From JBAWYM01 sp037143575 (GTDB taxonomy: Bacteria > Patescibacteriota > Gracilibacteria > Peribacterales > Peribacteraceae): a stretch of 11,600 bases of DNA. The notes under the pieces are model-generated. The model saw only the letters and a program-made list of their open reading frames with translations. It was not told the DNA's origin and did not search any database. Positions 6,229-11,600 of this stretch are shown piece by piece (position 1 is the first letter of the stretch; each line of letters begins with the position of its first letter). The position numbers were made by a program, and so were the translations under genes. The stretch spans positions 1 to 11,600 of the forward strand of contig JBAWYM010000051.1 of assembly GCA_037143575.1 (NCBI GenBank), written 5' to 3'.

Positions 6229-6308
6229 GTGTCATGGTGAGCCGTGTCGAACCATGGCACCGTCTCTGAGACGCATGTCCTCCATCGACACCGCTCGGGA
6301 TGACATGC
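6229..6308. repeat. REP-like twin hairpin element between ATPase and permease genes
   Basis: Hairpin 1 (6229-6260) pairs gtgtcatggt with accatggcac over 10 bp (one G-T). A 13-bp palindrome cgtctctgagacg (6261-6273) links it to hairpin 2 (6273-6308), which pairs gcatgtc with gacatgc and three further pairs. Reversed, hairpin 2 resembles hairpin 1 (tgtcat, gagc, gtgtcga in the same order), so this is an inverted pair like a bacterial BIME. It lies within the operon and is followed by a T-rich stretch (6309-6324), so it may also attenuate or stabilise mRNA. Confidence 0.65.
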
Positions 6309-6336
6309 TTGTTATTTCTTTTTTGATGTGCTTTCT

Positions 6337-7560
6337 ATGAACATCTTCGAGAACATCATGAACGCGCTCGGGGCCATCAGCAGCAACAAAATGCGTGCAT
6401 CCCTCACCATGCTCGGCGTGATCATCGGCGTGCTCTCCGTCGTCCTCATGGTCGCCATCGGTCAGGGTGCGCAGCGCAGCGTCACCTCACGCATCCAGAG
6501 TCTGGGCACCAATCTCCTCGCGGTTTCGCCGGGCGGTCCCAACCAGACCAATGTCCGCGGACAGGGCGGCGGCAGCTCCACGGCGCAGCTCACGATGGAC
6601 GACGTCGCCGCGATCAAGGCGAATGTGACGGGATTGGAAGGTATCGCACCGAGTGCACAATCCCGCATGCAGGCCATCGTCGGCAATATCAATACCAATA
6701 CGAGCATCATCGGTGTGACACCGGACTACGAAAAAGTGCGCAATGCGCCCATCGCTCTGGGGAGTTTCATCACCGAAGCTCATAGCGCCAACGCCGACAA
6801 AGTGGCGATTCTCGGCGCGCAGACTCTCGCAACCCTTTTCCCGGGAACCCCCAATCCCATCGGTCAGGATCTGCGCATCGGTAAGTACATCTTCACCATC
6901 GTCGGGATATTGGAATCGAAAGGAACATCGGGGATGACAAACGTCGACGATCAGATCCTGATCCCGCTCACGACCCTGCAAGCGCGCATCCTCGGCAATC
7001 AGAATGTGAACAGCATCTCGGTCTCCGTCATCGATCCCACGGCAATGACCCAGACACAAGCGGAGATCACCGCGGTCCTGCTGAATTCCCACCGCATCAC
7101 AGACGTGAGCAAACAGGACTTCACCGTCCTGAACCAGGCGGACGCCGTGCAAACACTCAATCAGGTCACCCAGATTTTCACGCTCCTCCTCGGCGGCATC
7201 GCGGCCATCTCGCTGCTCGTGGGCGGCATCGGCGTGATGAATATCATGCTCGTGAGCGTAACGGAACGGACCCGCGAAATCGGCATACGCAAAGCCATCG
7301 GCGCCAAGAAGCGCGACATCCTGCTCCAATTCCTCGTGGAATCCACCGTCCTCAGTGTGCTCGGCGGAGTGATCGGCACCCTCCTGGCATTCGGCGGATC
7401 TTTCCTCGTGAAAAAGTACGCCGGTCTAGACGCATCGGTCACGCTCTCACCGGTACTGCTCGCCTTCTTCTTCTCCATCTTTGTGGGAATCTTCTTCGGG
7501 ATGCTTCCGGCGTGGAAGGCGGCGAAGCTGCGGCCGATTGAAGCCTTAAGGTACGAATAG
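6337..7560 (+). CDS. MacB-type ABC exporter permease (FtsX-like domain)
   Basis: A 407-residue permease, the size of MacB without its ATPase. TM1 at about 22-42 (SLTMLGVIIGVLSVVLMVAIG) is followed by the extracytoplasmic MacB core domain (about 43-275). The FtsX-like domain follows, with TM2 (about 281-306), TM3 (about 336-357) and TM4 (about 370-392). The cytoplasmic coupling segment TERTREIGIRKAIGAKKRDI (309-328) and the terminal AWKAAKLRPIEALRYE are characteristic of the family. It forms a mechanotransmission-type exporter with the ATPase and the adaptor upstream. An in-frame GTG at 6328 adds only three residues; the ATG at 6337 (MNIFENIMNAL) matches the usual family N-terminus. Its gene ends in TAG and is followed directly by a long inverted repeat. 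Confidence 0.94.
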   Translation: MNIFENIMNALGAISSNKMRASLTMLGVIIGVLSVVLMVAIGQGAQRSVTSRIQSLGTNLLAVSPGGPNQTNVRGQGGGSSTAQLTMDDVAAIKANVTGLEGIAPSAQSRMQAIVGNINTNTSIIGVTPDYEKVRNAPIALGSFITEAHSANADKVAILGAQTLATLFPGTPNPIGQDLRIGKYIFTIVGILESKGTSGMTNVDDQILIPLTTLQARILGNQNVNSISVSVIDPTAMTQTQAEITAVLLNSHRITDVSKQDFTVLNQADAVQTLNQVTQIFTLLLGGIAAISLLVGGIGVMNIMLVSVTERTREIGIRKAIGAKKRDILLQFLVESTVLSVLGGVIGTLLAFGGSFLVKKYAGLDASVTLSPVLLAFFFSIFVGIFFGMLPAWKAAKLRPIEALRYE

Positions 7561-7660
7561 TGTTTGAACCTTGATTCAAAGGATTGCCGGATTTTCATGA
7601 TGATCTTCGAATGAGCGCAATCAAGTAATCCTTATAATCCTCTGAATCAAGGTTCAAACA
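7561..7660. terminator. Long inverted repeat after the exporter operon, possible terminator
   Basis: The 18-mer tgtttgaaccttgattca (7561-7578) is the exact reverse complement of 7643-7660. The stem extends to 25 bp (7561-7585 with 7636-7660) with one mismatch and encloses about 50 nt. It begins at the base after the permease TAG and lies between the converging permease gene and the BRO-type relic, so a two-way transcription end is likely. The lack of a T-run and the long loop are atypical; a small inverted-repeat mobile element is the alternative. Confidence 0.5.
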
Positions 7661-7664
7661 ACGT

Positions 7665-7787
7665 TCATTCAAGCAGCTCCGTCTTCTTCTGAGGCCGTTC
7701 CAGATAATTCTCCTCGCTCACCACCGGCTTCCCGCTCTCCACCTCCAGCTTTTTCCGAGCGTCTCCCGCGATCCCGGATTCTCGTAA
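7665..7787 (-). pseudogene. C-terminal relic of a BRO-family / phage antirepressor-like gene
   Basis: The minus strand from 7787 to the TGA at 7665 encodes 40 residues, including AGDARKKLEVESGKPVVSEE and NYLERPQKK. This closely resembles the C-terminal tail I recall for BRO-N-domain proteins of bacteria and phages (GG-IAG-ARK-LE-TGK-VVS-NYL). An in-frame TGA at 7788-7790 cuts it off, and no start codon or BRO-N domain is present. Upstream in the same frame, after a palindromic stretch, a segment reading FLGFDARRKRDLEE (about 7872-7913) may be a further piece of the same tail, up to another stop at 7918-7920. The gene appears to have been broken by insertion of the palindrome and loss of its 5' part. 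The family call depends on memory of the pattern and was not searched. Confidence 0.5.
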
Positions 7788-7794
7788 TCATGAT

Positions 7795-7872
7795 GGGAAG
7801 GAAGGTAGCAATTTGCCACCACCCTTTGCCATGGCGTCAAGGGTATGGACAATTTGTACGTACCCTTTTTCC
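7795..7872. repeat. Nested imperfect palindrome centred on gccatggc
   Basis: The stretch is a large imperfect palindrome around gccatggc (7828-7835). Each arm is itself a hairpin: ggtagcaa/ttgccacc (7804-7820, 7 of 8 pairs) and aagggtatggacaa/ttgtacgtaccctt (7839-7867, 12 of 14 pairs, ending in a T-run). It interrupts what looks like the BRO-family tail, so it may be a small non-autonomous element. The plus-strand T-run also allows a terminator reading. Confidence 0.45.
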
Positions 7873-7997
7873 TCTTCTAGATCACGTTTTCGCCTCGCAT
7901 CGAACCCTAGAAACTCCTGTCATCCACGTATGCAAATTTCAGTTTTCGACAGAATATCGACAACTCCACGCCATGAATCTCAAGCTTCTACTCAAGA
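7873..7997. other. Intergenic remainder before the five-gene block
   Basis: No gene, RNA or clear signal found. The left part may still belong to the degraded BRO-type gene. Minus-strand frames are broken by several stops, and no tRNA fold could be drawn from the ggttcga-like text around 7900. Confidence 0.4.
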
Positions 7998-8339
7998 TCA
8001 TTCGCCACCTAATCTCATCCTGACCTGCTCTCGCACTTCCAATAGTTCTCGTCGTATTTCCTCGGGAGTATTGCCACGCATTCCCAGCTCAACAAGGCGT
8101 AATGCTTCTGGAAAATCCAAAGCCTCTACTGCCAATGTCGCTACGGATCTGGCCAGAACGGAGTAGCTGGGCTGGTGAAAAGGATCGACAAGGTGAAGAG
8201 CGTCGACTTCCAAGGCCAAAGCCTGTCTCGCCATTTCCGCTCTCTTTGGAGAATCCTTGAATCCCGGATCTTGAAGATCAGCAAGCGTCATTCTTTCTGC
8301 AATTTCCATGGCCTGTGCATGAGGTCCTTCGGTAGTCAT
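7998..8339 (-). CDS. Conserved-looking helical protein of unknown function
   Basis: 113 residues, last of five minus-strand genes. Predicted all-helical by eye, with no membrane segment or Cys/His motif. Residues about 55-105 (QPSYSVLARSVATLAVEAL, then EALRLVELGMRGNTPEEI, then RRELLEV) follow a pattern I recall from small uncharacterised bacterial proteins: 'PTRSVLxRSAAxLALE...AxxLIxxGLxGxPPxEIxxEL'. It has a TPR-like spacing of Ala and Leu, so a protein-binding role is reasonable. The family memory is unverified. The gene starts at an ATG 27 bp after the preceding gene, with leader ccaccagatt and no Shine-Dalgarno match. It ends in TGA, facing the exporter cluster tail to tail. Function unknown. 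Confidence 0.7.
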   Translation of the reverse strand: MTTEGPHAQAMEIAERMTLADLQDPGFKDSPKRAEMARQALALEVDALHLVDPFHQPSYSVLARSVATLAVEALDFPEALRLVELGMRGNTPEEIRRELLEVREQVRMRLGGE

Positions 8340-8366
8340 AATCTGGTGGGCTGGTCTAGGAAATTC

Positions 8367-8723
8367 TCAGTCATTGTCAGTAATTTCAGGCGCCTCGGGA
8401 ATGGCGAAAATATTCTCTTCGATTGCCGCATCCAACGCTGCCTCGGACCCGGCGGGAATCTTCGGCAGTAACGCAGTACGTAACACATCACGCGCTTCCC
8501 TCACTCTTCCCTCAACCAACATTTCTCGTGCTCTCATAGATGCGGTATGAACTACACTATCAGCGTTCCCTTTTGCATAGCCCATTAACGTCAGTGCCAC
8601 ATTTTCTGGCAGCACCCCACCATGACGTCCCAGTGCAGATAATCGCTGAAAAGCATGACCCAAAGGATCGGGGGCAGGAGTGCCATGGCATGGCATCTGA
8701 TAATTTGGCGGGAACATGGGCAT
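8367..8723 (-). CDS. Small protein of unknown function, TPR-like helices
   Basis: 118 residues. The first 20 are Pro-rich (MPMFPPNYQMPCHGTPAPDP) and probably disordered. Residues about 21-105 look helical, with one stretch that has TPR-like spacing (AREMLVEGRVREARDVLRTA, 65-84). The C-terminal 10 residues are acidic. No recognised family. It sits 17 bp after the HTH gene and 27 bp before the last gene, which points to cotranscription. Met3 or Met10 are alternative starts. It might be a regulatory partner of the neighbouring DNA-binding protein, but this is context only. Confidence 0.65.
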   Translation of the reverse strand: MPMFPPNYQMPCHGTPAPDPLGHAFQRLSALGRHGGVLPENVALTLMGYAKGNADSVVHTASMRAREMLVEGRVREARDVLRTALLPKIPAGSEAALDAAIEENIFAIPEAPEITDND

Positions 8724-8740
8724 ACGAAATTTGGAGAAAC

Positions 8741-9640
8741 TTATTCAGAATCATGCTCATCGACAGATGGCTCAATCGGACCCGCAGTGCGCTCCTTCGA
8801 CTTTCGAATGACAGAATACACAGTGGGAGCCGAGACACCCAATATGCGTGCTATGGATGCGGCAGTTTGCCCTTGGGCATGCTGCAGCAAAATCTTCTCA
8901 TCCCTCTGCTCGCGTCTCAGGGTGCATGTCCCGGCGGGTTTATGAGACACTTCTTCGGGGGAAGAATGATGCTGCCTTTGGTACTCCGCTTCCGCAGCTT
9001 CTTCCAATCTCTGGACTAAATCCTGCGTTTCTATTTCGAGGAATTCCTGTATCGAAGCACCGATCACATCGATGAAACGCGCAAGAACTACCGCTCGCGG
9101 CGTCACTCTTTTCTCATCTGGATACAGACTTCTTTGGAGAGTGGTGCGGTCTCTTCCAATGAGACTGGCCAAAGCTCCCATGCGAACCCTGCTGGATGGA
9201 CCCAGTGCCAGATACGCTCTGCCAACTTCAAGATATTTGGCCAAGATATCCGGCTGACGTTGTTCAACTTCGGATAATTCGACATTGCAGACTGGTACGC
9301 CCTCTTCTGTCTCCTTCCTCGTTGTCACTTCGGATGAAAACAGAGCAATTGCCCGCAACATCCGAGCATACACACCCAATAGCTTCGGCACTGTTTTTCC
9401 GTGAGCCATAACTATTCTATGCAGTCGTTGCATCGCCTCCGACAGTGAAGATATTGCCGGCACGTTACGATCAGGCGCAGGACTGGCAAGGATTGCTGCA
9501 TCATCCTGACGCTTCTGCTCAATTTCCTGATCACTTGGCGGTGAATCAGAGCCTTCGAGCGCCTCCATGATCTGCCACAGTCGCACTGCGGCAGTATCTG
9601 GTTGTGTGGCCGTGGGGAAGGACTCCGTGACTGGTGACAT
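8741..9640 (-). CDS. Putative DNA-binding protein with two helix-turn-helix regions
   Basis: 299 residues. Residues 1-60 are acidic and Pro/Ser-rich, likely disordered. A helical segment (about 62-105) follows. Residues about 136-205 read like a Cro/CI-type HTH (MGALASLIGRDRTTLQRSLY, then a Pro-Arg-Ala-hydrophobic helix ending IQEFLEIE). Residues 246-282 form a clear second HTH of the resolvase/Hin type (EKILLQHAQGQTAASIARIL, then GVSAPTVYSVIRKSK). No recombinase or transposase catalytic domain is present, so a transcriptional or structural DNA-binding role is more likely than recombination. Two different HTH units in one chain are unusual. The ATG at 9640 follows catctcc, and the MSP... N-terminus resembles MSD.../MSH... 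of the two upstream proteins. The gene lies 68 bp after the wHTH gene. Confidence 0.75.
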   Translation of the reverse strand: MSPVTESFPTATQPDTAAVRLWQIMEALEGSDSPPSDQEIEQKRQDDAAILASPAPDRNVPAISSLSEAMQRLHRIVMAHGKTVPKLLGVYARMLRAIALFSSEVTTRKETEEGVPVCNVELSEVEQRQPDILAKYLEVGRAYLALGPSSRVRMGALASLIGRDRTTLQRSLYPDEKRVTPRAVVLARFIDVIGASIQEFLEIETQDLVQRLEEAAEAEYQRQHHSSPEEVSHKPAGTCTLRREQRDEKILLQHAQGQTAASIARILGVSAPTVYSVIRKSKERTAGPIEPSVDEHDSE

Positions 9641-9708
9641 GGAGATGATTAGGAAAAAGTAAAGAGTGGGCTACGAAACCAAGAAAAGAGAGGCAATGGA
9701 AACTTCAT

Positions 9709-10923
9709 TCATTTGCTCTGAGATTCCCAGTACCGTTCAACGAATTGCAGAGCAAGCTCAATCAGATTTCTCCTCTTCACTGGGTTGCCATCTGTTCTGA
9801 TGACTTCTTCCAAATTATCTCTTCTACTGCCCATCAATTCGCCTCGGACTTCGCCCATGAGATTACTCGAAAGCGTGGCATTCCCTTCGGCCCACTGAAT
9901 CGCAGATCGTTCCGCAGATGGCTCTGTTTCAGTCCTTACTCTCTCAATGGCATCACGCAGAATAGCTCTGAAGACGGGAAGGAGTTGCTGAGGATTTGCA
10001 CCGAATATGCGCGACTGCGGATCTAGTGCAGCGAGAGTAAGGCAGGCAATCATCGCCGTATCCGAGAAATACTCATCGACCGTTTTTGCAGACAGTTTTG
10101 ATGCAGTCTCCGCATCTTTCGCCATCAGCAGCGATGCCACGTATAGGATGTGAGTTTTGCCGCCATCACCATTAACCTCATTGGGATCGATACGGGAAAC
10201 TCGCTGATCTGTCTTCTCTTCTTTTTGTGGACCTTCTGAGTCATTGGGCGCTAGAGGACTAGGAGTGGGACTTCCTTCGAGAAGTCTCTCAATCTGCCTT
10301 CGCAGTGGCTTCCACGTCACGCTTGGCTCAAATGAGCCTTCTTCCGACTGATCAAAAGCTTTTGTAATAGCGAGCCCAGTTGTATCCATGACTTGCGTTA
10401 TGTCTAAGGAATACTCTGCCGCCGTTCCGATAATTTCTCTTGCCAGAAGCTCAAGCATCTTTTCGTCCCATCTCGATCTTTGCAGCAATAAGACGATCTT
10501 CCTCTGCATATCCCGCTGTGCAGTTTCCAGAGATGCTTGTGGTGTTGGAACCCCCAGTTGCACGGGACCGTAATTAGCGGCGATTCGCGGGCTTGGCAGG
10601 AGTTGTACCAGTCTCCTGATCTCAGCCTCTTCTAGCAGGGAAATGATATACCCGCCCCTTTCCGCTGTATCATTGACTGAAATTATTCTTTGTAGTTCCA
10701 ATTTTCGCAGAATTTCATACACCGTATTTGTATTCAAATTATTGATGTCCCAACCATTAGGGATATAAGCGTGGTCTCTGGCGCAGTATCTTTGCTCGTA
10801 CTGAAGATATTCCAAGACCGAAAGATCATCGATCGTCAAAGCTACTCGGCCACCGTGTATCGTTAGTAGTACGTAGGATTCGTTTGGCGAGTCTACGGTC
10901 TCAGGTGCGGGTGTATCTGACAT
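9709..10923 (-). CDS. Protein with N-terminal winged-helix-like domain, unknown function
   Basis: 404 residues from ATG 10923. Residues 1-16 are acidic and disordered. Residues about 30-105 fit a winged helix: LTIDDLSVLEYLQYE, a helix TNTVYEILRKLELQRI at about 65-80, and a wing with GGYIISLLEEAE. A mostly helical middle (about 128-213), a charged Pro/Ser/Glu linker (about 216-250) and a helical C-terminal domain (about 254-402, MAKDAETASKLSAKTVDEYF, LPVFRAILRDAIERVR) follow. No enzyme motif is seen. An upstream in-frame ATG at 10983 would overlap the preceding gene by 26 bp and add 20 residues; 10923 is favoured because it leaves a normal 34-bp gap and gives an MSDTPAPE start like its neighbours. 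It may regulate transcription, with the C-terminal part as a sensor or oligomerisation domain. Confidence 0.75.
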   Translation of the reverse strand: MSDTPAPETVDSPNESYVLLTIHGGRVALTIDDLSVLEYLQYEQRYCARDHAYIPNGWDINNLNTNTVYEILRKLELQRIISVNDTAERGGYIISLLEEAEIRRLVQLLPSPRIAANYGPVQLGVPTPQASLETAQRDMQRKIVLLLQRSRWDEKMLELLAREIIGTAAEYSLDITQVMDTTGLAITKAFDQSEEGSFEPSVTWKPLRRQIERLLEGSPTPSPLAPNDSEGPQKEEKTDQRVSRIDPNEVNGDGGKTHILYVASLLMAKDAETASKLSAKTVDEYFSDTAMIACLTLAALDPQSRIFGANPQQLLPVFRAILRDAIERVRTETEPSAERSAIQWAEGNATLSSNLMGEVRGELMGSRRDNLEEVIRTDGNPVKRRNLIELALQFVERYWESQSK

Positions 10924-10957
10924 GATGCTTAATGGGGAAGATAAGTAAGGTAGAATT

Positions 10958-11500
10958 TCATTCTTTGGGTAATTTCCTGTCATCTCCTCGGGAATCTGGT
11001 GGCATTGGCGATAGCGGAATCACCGGGGCATTCCCAAGAATCCTCAAAGCCTGATTGAACGCTGGGCCCATAGATGCAATCTGTCTTCGGAATTGTGCCC
11101 TAGCCAAGTCCGGGACTTGAGATACGAGCCTCTGCAAATTCTGCGAAAGTGCACTTTCGAGTTGTTGTCTGTTCGGATCAAGAGCTGCAAACAATGTCGC
11201 AGGTCCGCCAGAAAGCATCAGCCTCTGGTACACCGTATTAATTGCATCAACAATTAATGAGTGCAGATTGGCCTCAAATGAATCTTCACCAACAACACAC
11301 CCCACTTCTCCAGAGCTATTAATAGCGAGCGACGCATCTCCACCAACAGCCGAATAGCCCGTCGTTATTCTCAGTTGATGATTCACCAAACCCAGAAAAA
11401 TACTTTGCTGTTCTTTGCTCAGTGTTCCAAGAGCAGGAAACCGAATGTAGGCCTGAAACATTCCTTCTTGAGTTCCGGATTGTTCATCTACGTGTGACAT
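10958..11500 (-). CDS. Protein of unknown function, first gene of the five-gene block
   Basis: 180 residues, soluble, no signal peptide or transmembrane segment. Residues 15-70 look mixed alpha/beta (FQAYIRFPALGTLSKEQQSI, then a Gly/Ser-rich strand region ending EVGCVVGEDSF). Residues 75-160 look helical and Gln/Leu-rich (HSLIVDAINTVYQRL, then RQQLESALSQNLQRLVSQV). The tail is Pro-rich, then charged (SRGDDRKLPKE). I recognise no family. Both this protein and the next contain an AALDP segment within a helical region, which could be chance. ATG 11500 sits about 24 nt after the predicted RNA start, behind the leader cccaatttct. Confidence 0.7.
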   Translation of the reverse strand: MSHVDEQSGTQEGMFQAYIRFPALGTLSKEQQSIFLGLVNHQLRITTGYSAVGGDASLAINSSGEVGCVVGEDSFEANLHSLIVDAINTVYQRLMLSGGPATLFAALDPNRQQLESALSQNLQRLVSQVPDLARAQFRRQIASMGPAFNQALRILGNAPVIPLSPMPPDSRGDDRKLPKE

Positions 11501-11530
11501 AGAAATTGGGAGAAATATATATAGTGAGTT

Positions 11531-11559
11531 ATTATGTTATAATTATGTTTCTAAGTGAA
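11531..11559 (-). promoter_or_regulatory. Candidate sigma70-type promoter of the five-gene block
   Basis: On the minus strand TTCACT (11559-11554, 4 of 6 to TTGACA) and CATAAT (11536-11531, 5 of 6 to TATAAT) are separated by exactly 17 bp. RNA would begin near 11524, about 24 nt before the ATG at 11500. The region is very AT-rich, so alternative -10 boxes exist nearby. Confidence 0.45.
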
Positions 11560-11600
11560 TAACCCTGTGTCCCGCCCTGCGCTGCGGCTCCGGGCTTGAA

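Noticed and set aside
7788..7790. UGA read as glycine (as in Gracilibacteria/Absconditabacteria) to keep the BRO-type frame open
   Set aside because: The ATPase, the kinase and other genes end in TGA exactly where their families end, so UGA is a stop here.
7890..7925. Possible tRNA 3' fragment or attachment site (gggttcgatgcg on the minus strand)
   Set aside because: The flanking bases cannot form a T-arm or acceptor stem, and no integrase gene or matching direct repeat was found.
9649..9708. 19-codon minus-strand ORF starting right after the stop of the winged-helix gene
   Set aside because: Short, rich in Phe/Pro/Leu/Ser from pyrimidine-rich spacer DNA, with no supporting feature.
10924..10983. 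Upstream ATG for the winged-helix gene
   Set aside because: It would overlap the preceding gene by 26 bp; the ATG at 10923 gives a normal gap and an N-terminus like its neighbours. Not fully excluded.
11560..11600. GC-rich block at the right edge that might be another hairpin repeat
   Set aside because: Only a 4-bp stem can be drawn and the window ends here; too little to call.
1..11600. CRISPR array, rRNA, tRNA or a complete insertion sequence
   Set aside because: No regularly spaced repeats of CRISPR type, no conserved RNA gene cores and no transposase were seen on either strand.

Overview
The window looks like a chromosomal stretch from an uncultivated bacterium of medium GC. No gene has a convincing Shine-Dalgarno sequence, and most starts follow pyrimidine-rich leaders. 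Dispersed hairpin repeats fill the gaps, and a BRO-type antirepressor relic is present. This would fit a Patescibacteria/CPR lineage (perhaps Peregrinibacteria-like), but there is no marker gene to prove it. The standard bacterial code fits all genes.

Layout. (1) 1-537, minus strand: the 5' part of a membrane-anchored, Ser-rich surface protein that runs off the left edge. (2) 836-2868, minus strand: an OmpR-type response regulator followed by a histidine kinase without a HAMP domain. They are separated by a gap holding a 23-bp tandem repeat and a hairpin. (3) 3052-7560, plus strand: a four-gene export cluster. It encodes a small membrane protein, a MacA/HlyD-like periplasmic adaptor, a MacB/LolD-type ATPase and a MacB-type permease. 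(4) 7561-7997: no intact gene, but a long inverted repeat, a broken BRO-family gene tail and a nested palindrome. (5) 7998-11500, minus strand: five closely spaced genes of unknown function. Two encode apparent DNA-binding proteins. A plausible promoter lies upstream of 11500.

How it fits together. The kinase/regulator pair and the export cluster diverge from one intergenic region (2869-3051). That region carries two copies of the same 20-bp operator. Each copy is a pair of direct repeats with 11-bp spacing, and each points towards one of the two transcription units. This strongly suggests that the regulator controls both itself and the exporter, as in envelope-stress or antimicrobial-peptide efflux modules. 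The exporter substrate is unknown.

The rightmost five-gene block is the least explained part of the window. It looks somewhat more AT-rich by eye than the exporter genes, it abuts a phage-type gene relic, and I cannot assign a function to any of its products.
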